Positions 1-6,681 of a DNA stretch of 64,000 nucleotides are shown one piece after another. Each line of letters opens with the position of its first letter. The stretch's first letter is position 1. The translations under genes and the position numbers were made by a program. Below the pieces are notes generated by a model. It was not told the origin of the DNA. It made no database searches and saw nothing but the letters and a program-made list of their open reading frames with translations. Source of the stretch: an uncultured Clostridia bacterium. GTDB taxonomy: Bacteria; Bacillota; Clostridia; Christensenellales; CAG-138. The stretch covers positions 1 to 64,000 of the forward strand of contig CAMVNO010000005.1 in the NCBI GenBank assembly GCA_947168855.1, read 5' to 3'.

Positions 1-76
1 GGCTGTCTTCTTTCGTGACCAGAGCTGTCACATCAACTGTTAATAAAACCTTTTTAGGCTCATATTCCGTTTTCAT
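1..76 (-). CDS. 5' end of a small protein with a VDVTA motif, cut by the window edge
   Basis: A leftward reading frame starts with ATG at 76 (an in-frame ATG also exists at 109) and runs off the window after about 25 codons. It reads MKTEYEPKKVLLTVDVTALV. From memory, the VDVTA stretch resembles the start of small proteins found beside Y-family DNA polymerases in Clostridia mobile regions, but too little is present to be sure. No Shine-Dalgarno site is visible before either ATG, so the start is uncertain and this may be a fragment. Confidence 0.3.
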   Translation of the reverse strand, partial: MKTEYEPKKVLLTVDVTALVTKEDS

Positions 77-135
77 GGTAATTGAGTAAAAAAGGGGTGC
101 AGTTGGCATGACGTAGGGAAGGGGCATAAAGCAAT

Positions 136-378
136 TTGTACGGCAATGTACAAAGCAGAGTTGATGGGAGTTGGCTTGATATTGCAGATATAGAGTTGTC
201 TGCCATTGGCCGCCAGTGCATTTCAAACAACAGAATCCCGGATCTTCTTTCGCTTCAAAGATTGCTCGAACCGTGGGCTGCTGCAAGAAACGCCGCGCAG
301 AAAGGTGTGGACTGGCAATTCACCGCCGATGACGCCAGGACCAAGCTGAAGCATCTATACCCCATCATAAAGATTTAG
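136..378 (+). pseudogene. IS630-family transposase, C-terminal remnant
   Basis: Eighty codons open at TTG 136 and encode the C-terminal end of an IS630-type DDE transposase. The stretch GSWLDIADIELSAIGRQC corresponds to the family's GSWLN-AEIELS block, which carries the last catalytic acidic residue, and the tail ARTKLKHLYP matches the usual ARIKLKRLYP ending. Everything before it, including the first two catalytic aspartates and the DNA-binding domain, is absent. No upstream frame continues it, and it has no ribosome site. I read it as a decayed insertion sequence, consistent with the accessory character of the first 10 kb. Confidence 0.75.
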
Positions 379-436
379 AATTTACAGAGTACTAGTTTAT
401 CATGGGCCAACGCCGCTTTACCCAATTCTGAGACAG

Positions 437-712
437 CTACTCCTCATAGAGCTCCGGTTGGTTGGTCAGGGCTTCTGCGGCAAGCTGCATGCCCAGGCGG
501 AAGCCGCTACGGAAGACCAGCCGGGCCTCGTAGTCCCGAAGCTCCGCCTGGTTGCCCTCCAGCTTTTCGAGAATGGCCCCGGCCTCCGGGTGCAGCGCCG
601 CCAGCTCCGCCCGGTTCTGCTCCATCAGCCGCGCCAGGGCCTTCTGCTTTTCACCGGCCTGCTCCAATACCTGCCCAGGCATCACCGCCCCATACCACAG
701 CGCGTCAATCAG
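437..712 (-). CDS. Small DUF6809-like protein, start uncertain
   Basis: A short, helical, Glu/Ala-rich protein ending in the pattern FRSGFRLGMQLAAEAL, typical of the small DUF6809 proteins of Bacillota phages and conjugative elements (family call from memory). The first conventional starts are GTG 685 and ATG 682, but the frame stays open upstream and encodes LIDALWYG, which resembles the usual N-terminus. The original start was therefore probably near 712 (a CTG there), and its normal ATG seems to have been lost where another gene remnant joins. Function unknown. It may be a degraded mobile-element cargo gene. Confidence 0.45.
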   Translation of the reverse strand: MIDALWYGAVMPGQVLEQAGEKQKALARLMEQNRAELAALHPEAGAILEKLEGNQAELRDYEARLVFRSGFRLGMQLAAEALTNQPELYEE

Positions 713-861
713 ATCGCATCTTCAAAATCTATCTTTAAATCTGTGATCGCATTGAGCTTATCCGCGATAAGCTCATCGTCACCTTCAACGCATGGTATCC
801 ACGCCGACAGGGTCCCGACGTCAACCCCCAGAGGAAAATTTCCGTATAAATATGCGGCCGT
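709..861 (-). pseudogene. 3' remnant of an unidentified gene
   Basis: This frame opens after a stop at 862-864 and reads 50 codons to TGA 709-711, with a protein-like composition (for example LYGNFPLGVDVGTLSAW, then an acidic tail ending FEDAI). It has no start codon and overlaps, in another frame, the aberrant last codons of the glucosidase. The simplest reading is that the 3' end of a foreign gene lies here and the glucosidase frame runs into it. I do not recognise the parent gene. Confidence 0.3.
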
Positions 862-2509
862 TTATGCCGCAAACCGGCCGCTCGCAAACCGCAACTGTGG
901 CCGCCGGGCTCCGCAGAATGCATTTTGCCACCGCACATTCATAGGACGCATATTTGCCATCAATCGCTTCTCGATTCAGGTTGGCGAGAGAGGGCTTTTC
1001 ACATTGGAACGGAAGCTTAATCTGCTGCTCACTCTCAAAATTGCAAACAACCACCCATCTTTCATTTCCCAATTTTCTGGCAAAAATGAAATAAGGATCA
1101 TCGGCCGAAGAGATCACTTCCAAATCTCCATTCAGAAACGCATCGTTTGAACGGCGAAGTGCCAGCAAAGCCTGGTAGAATCGATATACGGATCGATCGG
1201 CAGCCAAATCCCCTTCTACATTGATTTCCTGATACCGGGAATGCAGCGCGATCCAGGGCTTCCCTGTGGAGAAACCACCGTTTGCCCCATTGCTCCACGC
1301 CATGGGATGACGGGCGTTGTCACGGCTGCCAAAATTGATCTTTCGCAGCGCTTCTTCGGGGGTCATTGTTTTACAGAATTCTTTGTATGTATTGACGCTT
1401 TCAATGTCGTCAAAACAGTCAATACGATCGTAGTTGGCTGCAGGCATGCCGATCTCTTGGCCCTGATAAATGAAGGGAACTCCTTTCAGTAAATAAAGCA
1501 TAGCAGCCATCACAGTAGCCGCTTCATAGCGTTTCTCACGGTCGTTGCCAATCCGGGAAATCATGGGCGGCTGATCATGATTATCTGTAAACAGACTGTG
1601 AAGCAAATCATATTTCTCTGTTTCCTGCTGCCAATGAATCAGATGATTCCTCAATGTTTTCAAGCTATCCTGCTTGGGGGTAAACTTATCGATCCGTCCG
1701 CACTCCATATGGTCGAACAGGAACAGCGTGCTCAGTTCCCCGCGATCCGCAGCGCAATGTCGAATCATTTCATTGATATCATGAACGTCGCTTTCTCCAA
1801 CGGTAAAGAGGTGCGCTGCCTTTTCCCGGCCAAAGAGATCGTGTATAAATTCATGAAGCCTGGGTCCGAACCCATTATACTCTTTGCTGAAGTCTTTGGA
1901 AATCATATCGATAACGTCGATACGGAAGCCGTCCACACCTTTTTCGATCCAGAAGTCCACTGTGTCCTGCATGGCCTTTACAACGGCTGGATTGTTCCAG
2001 TTCAAATCGGCCTGGCTGACAGCAAAAGAATGCAAATAATACTGGCCCCGTACAGAATCATATTCCCATGCGCTGCCTCGGAATTCAGATTCCCAATCAT
2101 TGGGAATTTCATCGAACCAATAATAAAAATCGCTGTAAGGATTATCTTTTCCCTTCCGGGATTCCTGGAACCAGCGGTGGGAAGTGGAGGTATGATTCGG
2201 CACCAAATCCATGATCAGCTTCATACCCCGGGCATGGAGCGCTGTGATCAGCGCATCCATATCTTCCATGGTGCCAAACTCATCCATGATATCCCGGTAA
2301 TCTGAAATGTCATAGCCATTATCATCGTTAGGGCTTTTATAGCAGGGGCATATCCAGACAGCGTTCACGCCCAAATCTTTCAGATAATCCAATTTCTGAA
2401 TGATCCCTTGCAGATCACCAATACCATCGCCATTGCTGTCCATAAAGCTGCGGGGATAAATTTGATAAATCACCCAGCGAAGCTGCTCCTGATATTTTTT
2501 GCAAAGCAT
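821..2509 (-). CDS. GH13 alpha-glucosidase / oligo-1,6-glucosidase
   Basis: A 562-residue cytoplasmic glycoside hydrolase of family 13, predicted to cut terminal alpha-1,6 or alpha-1,4 glucosyl bonds of short oligosaccharides. N-terminal (beta/alpha)8 barrel signatures are WVIYQIYPRSF and GDGIGDL near residue 30. The nucleophile aspartate lies in GFRIDVIDM, the acid/base glutamate in FTVGES, and the third carboxylate in FTDNHDQP. No signal peptide. ATG 2509 follows a GGAGG site. The barrel and most of the C-terminal domain are intact, but after ILRS the last 25 or so residues look foreign and overlap another gene's remnant, so the natural C-terminus was probably lost. A short minus-strand fragment lies just upstream. 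Exact substrate is uncertain. Confidence 0.85.
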   Translation of the reverse strand: MLCKKYQEQLRWVIYQIYPRSFMDSNGDGIGDLQGIIQKLDYLKDLGVNAVWICPCYKSPNDDNGYDISDYRDIMDEFGTMEDMDALITALHARGMKLIMDLVPNHTSTSHRWFQESRKGKDNPYSDFYYWFDEIPNDWESEFRGSAWEYDSVRGQYYLHSFAVSQADLNWNNPAVVKAMQDTVDFWIEKGVDGFRIDVIDMISKDFSKEYNGFGPRLHEFIHDLFGREKAAHLFTVGESDVHDINEMIRHCAADRGELSTLFLFDHMECGRIDKFTPKQDSLKTLRNHLIHWQQETEKYDLLHSLFTDNHDQPPMISRIGNDREKRYEAATVMAAMLYLLKGVPFIYQGQEIGMPAANYDRIDCFDDIESVNTYKEFCKTMTPEEALRKINFGSRDNARHPMAWSNGANGGFSTGKPWIALHSRYQEINVEGDLAADRSVYRFYQALLALRRSNDAFLNGDLEVISSADDPYFIFARKLGNERWVVVCNFESEQQIKLPFQCEKPSLANLNREAIDGKYASYECAVAKCILRSPAATVAVCERPVCGINGRIFIRKFSSGG

Positions 2510-2524
2510 CCTTTTTTCCTCCTT

Positions 2525-2674
2525 TTATTCATTCAGCAGAAATATGATCGGTTCTTGCCTGGTTTCGCTGGTAGGAAGCTGTTCAACCCATTTTGTTTGC
2601 CCGTTGAACTTGAAAAAACGCCACCTTCCGTTGTCATAGCGCATATCCGCGTCCCACAGCAGACAGGTATAATG
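2525..2674 (-). pseudogene. Short C-terminal gene fragment upstream of the glucosidase
   Basis: A 49-codon frame after a TAG at 2675-2677 ends at TAA 2525-2527, shortly before the glucosidase. It reads in part WDADMRYDNGRWRFFKFNG and looks like real protein, rich in aromatic residues. An internal ATG could start a peptide of 39 residues, but no ribosome site precedes it. Probably the end of a deleted gene, perhaps from the same sugar-use operon. I cannot name the family. Confidence 0.3.
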
Positions 2675-2762
2675 CTATATTGCATTTAGAGTTCCTCCAT
2701 AAATCCCGATTTGTAAATTTGATCTTATTATAACATATTCAAAGAGAAGGAAGCAACCCGCA

Positions 2763-3386
2763 ATGAAATGTCTTTTGAAATATCCCTGGGTCAAGCTGCC
2801 CCGGAACAAGGTTCCCGGCGGCAAGGGACTCATGGGAGCCTGGATGCGTCTGGCAGCGCGTGCGGCCTTTCGCAAGGGCGAAGGGCACTACTGTGGATAT
2901 GACAATCCCGTCGTACCCGGAATGTGGGTCGGCGGGATTGTCGGTCTCAAGGCTATCCTGGGCCTCAGGCGGCGGGACGCGGCGCAAACGGCTCCCGCCG
3001 AAGAGAAGATCGACTTCTCGAATGTGGAGATCGAGCCGCTGTTCAAGGATTTCGTGGACTTTGAGACCTTCTCAAAATCCGATTTCCGCGCGGTCAAGGT
3101 GCTTGCCTGCGAAGCGGTACCGAAGAGCAAGAAGCTTTTGAAGTTTACGCTGGACGACGGCACGGGCGAAAGCCGCACGATCCTTTCCGGCATCCACGCT
3201 TATTACGAGCCGGAAAGCTTAGTCGGCAAGACCTGCGTGGCGATCACAAACCTGCCGCCGCGTCCCATGATGGGCATCGAATCCTGCGGTATGCTCCTCT
3301 CCGCCCTCCACAAGGAGAACGGTGAGGAACGGCTGAACCTGCTCATGGTTGACCCGCACATCCCCGCCGGCGCGAAGCTGTACTAA
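2763..3386 (+). CDS. Chimeric protein: mobile-element N-terminus fused to a MetRS-type tRNA-binding domain (cassette copy A)
   Basis: A 207-residue fusion. Residues 1 to about 70 (MKCLLKYPWVKLP, a basic middle, then GMWVGGIVGLKAILG) resemble, from memory, small proteins of Bacillota integrative elements. Residues from about 80 onward form an OB-fold tRNA-binding domain like the C-terminal domain of methionyl-tRNA synthetase (IDFSNVEIEPLFKDF, SGIHAYYEPESLVGKTC, PPRPMMGIESCGMLL). The two parts join near 2990 within AAACGGCTCCCG, a string also present at the equivalent point of the cassettes at 5946 and 9961. ATG 2763 has an AAGGAAG site, which those copies lack. The likely role of the C-terminal part is binding tRNA; whether the chimera functions is unknown. 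Confidence 0.6.
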   Translation: MKCLLKYPWVKLPRNKVPGGKGLMGAWMRLAARAAFRKGEGHYCGYDNPVVPGMWVGGIVGLKAILGLRRRDAAQTAPAEEKIDFSNVEIEPLFKDFVDFETFSKSDFRAVKVLACEAVPKSKKLLKFTLDDGTGESRTILSGIHAYYEPESLVGKTCVAITNLPPRPMMGIESCGMLLSALHKENGEERLNLLMVDPHIPAGAKLY

Positions 3387-3401
3387 TCGCATAGAACCTC
3401 A

Positions 3402-3430
3402 AACACCTCGGAGAAATCCGAGGTGTTTTT
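3402..3430 (+). terminator. Rho-independent terminator after cassette copy A
   Basis: Stem ACACCTCGGA / TCCGAGGTGT with a GAAA tetraloop and a T5 tract. Nearly the same hairpin follows the copies at 5946 and 8586. Confidence 0.9.
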
Positions 3431-3465
3431 ATGTACTTTTCAGACATTTCTGTCTATCAGATTGC

Positions 3466-4374
3466 TTATTTGTTTCTCTTTCCGCTGTTTGCGGTTCCAC
3501 GAACTTCTTCGTGATAGAAGTAATCTACGATGATGGGATGTCCCTGCGGAACTCTCTCATAGGGAGTTTCATTGTCCACGAACCTGCAGCCGTACTTCTT
3601 GGCAATCTCTTCGGCTTTCTTTTCAAGTGCTTCGAAATAGCTGCGGTTTTTCTTGTTATAGATTTCATCATACAGCGGCGTCAGATCCGGGTATTTCTCT
3701 GCAATATAATCCATGATGGTCTTCTTAAAACCGCCTCGCAGGTTCAGATTCTCCAGCCATACCAGATCACACTGATTCTTCGCCTGTTCTATGATTGCCT
3801 CGATATCCGTGATTCCGGGGAATACGGGAGAAATGAAGCAGACGGTACGGATGCCGGCATCATAGATTTGTTTCATCGCGGCAAGCCTGCGTTCGATGCT
3901 GACGGCAGTATCCATGTCGTCCTTGAAGCTTTCATCCAGTGTGTTGACCGACCAGGAGACTGTCAGTCTGTTATTCCTGTTGATTTCTTTCAACAGATCC
4001 AGGTCGCGGAGTACCAGATCAGACTTTGTGCAGATCAGGATATCCGCGCCGCTGTCCTTCAGCTCCTCCAGAATCTTTCTGGTCTTTCCAAAGGTTTCCT
4101 CCAAGGGATTATAACCATCGGTAACCGTACCGATAATTACCTTCTGCCCAGCATATTTCTTCGGATTTGTGATTTCAGGCCATTCCTTGACATCCATGAA
4201 TGTGCCCCAGTCTTCCGTATGTCCTGTAAAACGCTTCATGAAAGAAGCGTAACAATATTTGCAGGCATGAGGGCATCCGACATAGGGATTTACGGAATAG
4301 CCTCCCAGTGGTGCGTTGGATTTTGTCATCACGCTCTTTGTTTCTACATAGCCTACCTTGACCGGCTGTTCCAT
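3466..4374 (-). CDS. SPL-like radical SAM protein of a mobile radical SAM pair
   Basis: A 302-residue radical SAM enzyme with the cluster motif CPHACKYCY near residues 34-42, followed by a partial TIM barrel resembling the spore photolyase-like group. Its start overlaps the end of the next gene upstream (4353) by 22 bases, indicating tight translational coupling. The set of two radical SAM proteins plus a MarR regulator matches what is annotated in databases as the 'radical SAM mobile pair' system of Bacillota. The substrate is unknown. Codon use is AT-richer than the core genes after 10.5 kb, consistent with transfer. ATG 4374 is preceded by GGAGG. Confidence 0.8.
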   Translation of the reverse strand: MEQPVKVGYVETKSVMTKSNAPLGGYSVNPYVGCPHACKYCYASFMKRFTGHTEDWGTFMDVKEWPEITNPKKYAGQKVIIGTVTDGYNPLEETFGKTRKILEELKDSGADILICTKSDLVLRDLDLLKEINRNNRLTVSWSVNTLDESFKDDMDTAVSIERRLAAMKQIYDAGIRTVCFISPVFPGITDIEAIIEQAKNQCDLVWLENLNLRGGFKKTIMDYIAEKYPDLTPLYDEIYNKKNRSYFEALEKKAEEIAKKYGCRFVDNETPYERVPQGHPIIVDYFYHEEVRGTANSGKRNK

Positions 4375-5051
4375 TTCTTCTGTTCCTCCATGACTTTATT
4401 AAATGCAGCAGGAAGCTCCTGTATCATGTTTTCTTCTCCGAGAATCGAAACAAGGTCTTCCTTCATAAATACCGGAATCTTTAAAGCGTGAGCCTGCTTT
4501 GTCAGGCTGTATGCCCATGCCGGTTCCGTATGTACTTTCTTCTTCATTGCGCCGGTCATCGTACCGACCACGATCCAGTCGATCCCGGTGAGGTCAACCT
4601 CTCCCGGATCATCAAAAAGCGGTTCGAATGTCACGTGATAATGCTTTGCGCGGACATTCTCCTTCAGTGCCTGCAGCCGCCACAGTTCTGATTTTCTGGT
4701 GATCGTCACACCAAACCAGGCATTGGAAAGGTCGGTATTGATCTTCAATAGATCCGGCCGCTTAGATAAGAAGACGGCCTCATGCTGCGGATGCTCCCAC
4801 AACTTCTGAAATGCAGCCTCAAGCCATTCGTCTTTCCAGGCGCATAAATCACTCATGCCAGTCAGCAGCCAGTTACCGGGTTTTTCCCGTTCCAGGATCT
4901 TAAGCTTATGCTCGTAGTATTCCGGTTTGGAAAAATCATCTGTGATATGAAATCTCCGGCAGTTGTTCCGGGCATAGCAATAATCACATCCGACCGGGCA
5001 GCCAATCACAAGATTCAGGTTTTTGATCAGGTCTTTGATACACTTACTCAT
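4353..5051 (-). CDS. Radical SAM / DUF5131-like partner of the mobile pair
   Basis: A 232-residue protein with a radical SAM-type cluster motif CPVGCDYCY near residues 18-26 and the stretches NWLLTGMSDLC and VFLSKRPDLL, close to the DUF5131 (phage Gp37-like) group. ATG 5051 overlaps the MarR stop as ATGA, so it is co-translated with the regulator. GTG 5063 is an in-frame alternative. It presumably acts with the SPL-like partner encoded immediately downstream. Reaction and substrate are not known from the sequence. Confidence 0.75.
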   Translation of the reverse strand: MSKCIKDLIKNLNLVIGCPVGCDYCYARNNCRRFHITDDFSKPEYYEHKLKILEREKPGNWLLTGMSDLCAWKDEWLEAAFQKLWEHPQHEAVFLSKRPDLLKINTDLSNAWFGVTITRKSELWRLQALKENVRAKHYHVTFEPLFDDPGEVDLTGIDWIVVGTMTGAMKKKVHTEPAWAYSLTKQAHALKIPVFMKEDLVSILGEENMIQELPAAFNKVMEEQKKWNSRSR

Positions 5052-5485
5052 TCCGGCTGCCACCCTTCCAGATTCAAACGGATTCTTTCCAGATGCTCCT
5101 CAAAGTTCCGGATCTCCTCTTCCATAAAACCCTGATAAAAAATGGCACTCATCCTGTCAGAGACGGCGTCATAATCTTCCTTCAATGCTTTGGCTTTATC
5201 GGTAAGGAAGATGAGGATCTTTCTTTTGTCTCCGGAATCTTGCTGACGGATGATTAAACCGGATTTTTCCATACGTTCAAGCATCGTCGTCAAAGAAGTA
5301 ATAGCCAGCCCGCACCTCTCTGCGATTGTTTTGATCGGCACCCCGTCTTCTTGCCAAAGCACATAGAGTATCCTGCCCTGAGCGCCATTAAACGCTTCGA
5401 TTCCCTGGGCTGTCAGTATTTTCTCAAACACCCGGTCCCCTAATTGTTTGATCTTGGAAATCTGGAAGCCACCGTTGGTTCGCAC
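5048..5485 (-). CDS. MarR-family repressor of the radical SAM pair
   Basis: A 145-residue winged-helix regulator. The recognition region is IKTIAERCGLAITSLTTMLERMEKSG followed by the wing (QQDSGDKRKI...LT), typical of MarR dimers. I choose GTG 5485 because TAGGAGAA sits the right distance before it; the frame extends to 5551, but that stretch contains the promoter. The gene is first in a three-gene operon with the two radical SAM proteins, and its promoter is covered by a perfect inverted repeat, so autorepression of the whole operon is likely. The inducer is unknown. Confidence 0.85.
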   Translation of the reverse strand: MRTNGGFQISKIKQLGDRVFEKILTAQGIEAFNGAQGRILYVLWQEDGVPIKTIAERCGLAITSLTTMLERMEKSGLIIRQQDSGDKRKILIFLTDKAKALKEDYDAVSDRMSAIFYQGFMEEEIRNFEEHLERIRLNLEGWQPE

Positions 5486-5489
5486 AATA

Positions 5490-5544
5490 ATTCTCCTATA
5501 TAGTAATATATTGCTACTATATAGGAGAATCCTGCTTTTGTCAA
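5490..5544 (-). promoter_or_regulatory. Sigma-A promoter overlapped by a perfect 16-bp inverted-repeat operator
   Basis: On the minus strand, TTGACA (5544-5539), a 17-base spacer and TATAGT (5521-5516) form a strong promoter for the MarR operon. A perfect inverted repeat, ATTCTCCTATATAGTA at 5490-5505 and its complement at 5515-5530, with a 9-base spacer, covers the -10 element, the start region and the ribosome site. This is the expected layout for an autorepressed MarR gene. Confidence 0.85.
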
Positions 5545-5715
5545 CAGTCATTTTTATGATCTGATGAAACCGCCTGGGCTTTCACCGGTCATCTACAGTA
5601 CGCCCTCTGTTCCCGGTTGAGATTCATCAAATAAGGTTTTATACAGCAGCAAAGAGAAATGTCCTTGGTTTTTTATCTATAATTGTCCACGAACAATCTG
5701 TGGTATTCTAAATCG

Positions 5716-5945
5716 CTCAACAATGAAGTGACGGCGTGTAGAAGCTCTCAGATCGCGCAAAAACAACGCCTAATGTGGGCATAAAAGGGATATGCCAAAT
5801 ATGCCAAATCGTATGCCAATTTCCCATCAAGAGTTATAGATTTCTATAGTTTTATAGAGTTGCCGCTCCTATGGAGATGTCAGGTATATCGGCGTTTATA
5901 GGATGTTAAAGGATGTTGCCGGACAATGGATTCTAAATCCCGACC
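5716..5945 (+). repeat. Leader repeat of cassette copy B, with a TATGCCAAAT cluster
   Basis: No gene is visible between 5552 and 5945. From 5716 (GCTCAACAATGAAG) the sequence matches 8411 onward, including TGTGGGCA and a cluster of TATGCCAAAT-type repeats at about 5789-5820, then TTCCCATCAAGAGTTATAG and GTCAGGTATAT. The later part is also found before cassette copy D at 9770-9905. It shows no Shine-Dalgarno site before ATG 5946. Confidence 0.75.
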
Positions 5946-6464
5946 ATGAAACCGATCGGACAGCAGAAGAAGGAAAAAGCGCAGGAAGCGTCCGCTGATT
6001 TCGATTGTGCCTGCTTTACCTGCCCCTCTCAGGAGGCGTGCAAGGCTGCGCAGGAGGCGGAAAAAACGGCTCCCGTTGAAGAGAAGATCGACTTCAGCAA
6101 TGTGGAGATCGAACCGCTGTTCAAGGATTTTGTGGATTTTGAGACCTTCAGTAAGTCCGATTTCCGCGCGGTCAAGGTGTTGAACTGCGAAGCCGTCCCG
6201 AAGTCCAAGAAGCTCCTGAAGTTCACACTGGACGACGGCACGGGCGAGAATCGCACGATTTTGTCGGGTATTCACGCATTTTACGAGCCCGAACAGCTCA
6301 TCGGCAAGACCTGTGTAGCGATCACAAATCTGCCCCCGCGTCCCATGATGGGCATCGAGTCCTGCGGCATGCTGCTTTCGGCGGTTCACACGGAAAACGG
6401 TGAGGAGAAGCTGCATCTTCTGCAGCTCGATCCGCACATCCCCGCAGGCGCGAAGCTCTATTAA
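5946..6464 (+). CDS. MetRS-type tRNA-binding domain protein (cassette copy B)
   Basis: A 172-residue protein. Residues 1-45 are polar with a cysteine group (DFDCACFTCPSQEAC). Residues 50-172 form the OB-fold tRNA-binding domain seen at the C-terminus of methionyl-tRNA synthetase (DFRAVKVLNCEAVPKSKKL, GMLLSAVH, DPHIPAGAKLY). It lacks any catalytic domain, so at most it binds tRNA in trans. The coding sequence appears identical to that at 9961 for about 485 bases while flanks differ, suggesting recent duplication or gene conversion. No ribosome site precedes ATG 5946, so translation is doubtful. It may be a passive cassette or a detached 3' domain of a metG gene. Confidence 0.7.
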   Translation: MKPIGQQKKEKAQEASADFDCACFTCPSQEACKAAQEAEKTAPVEEKIDFSNVEIEPLFKDFVDFETFSKSDFRAVKVLNCEAVPKSKKLLKFTLDDGTGENRTILSGIHAFYEPEQLIGKTCVAITNLPPRPMMGIESCGMLLSAVHTENGEEKLHLLQLDPHIPAGAKLY

Positions 6465-6480
6465 CATCAATTCGTCTGAA

Positions 6481-6509
6481 ATACCTCGGAGAAATCCGAG
6501 GTATTTTTA
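6481..6509 (+). terminator. Rho-independent terminator after cassette copy B
   Basis: Stem ATACCTCGGA / TCCGAGGTAT with loop GAAA and a T5 run, the same design as after copies A and C but with compensating A/T changes at the stem base. Another TATGCC repeat group follows at about 6559-6590. Confidence 0.9.
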
Positions 6510-6681
6510 TTCGTTTCTTGTATTTTATTCATTTCCTAATTCAATCATATTTGAGACGATATGCCGAATCGTATGCCAAAATATGCCGCAATATCTCCAA
6601 CACAGCGTTGACTCTTTTTGGGCGGTGTGCTATAAAAATAGATATGATATGAGCAAAAGCATGATTGAGGGGGAAAAGAGG

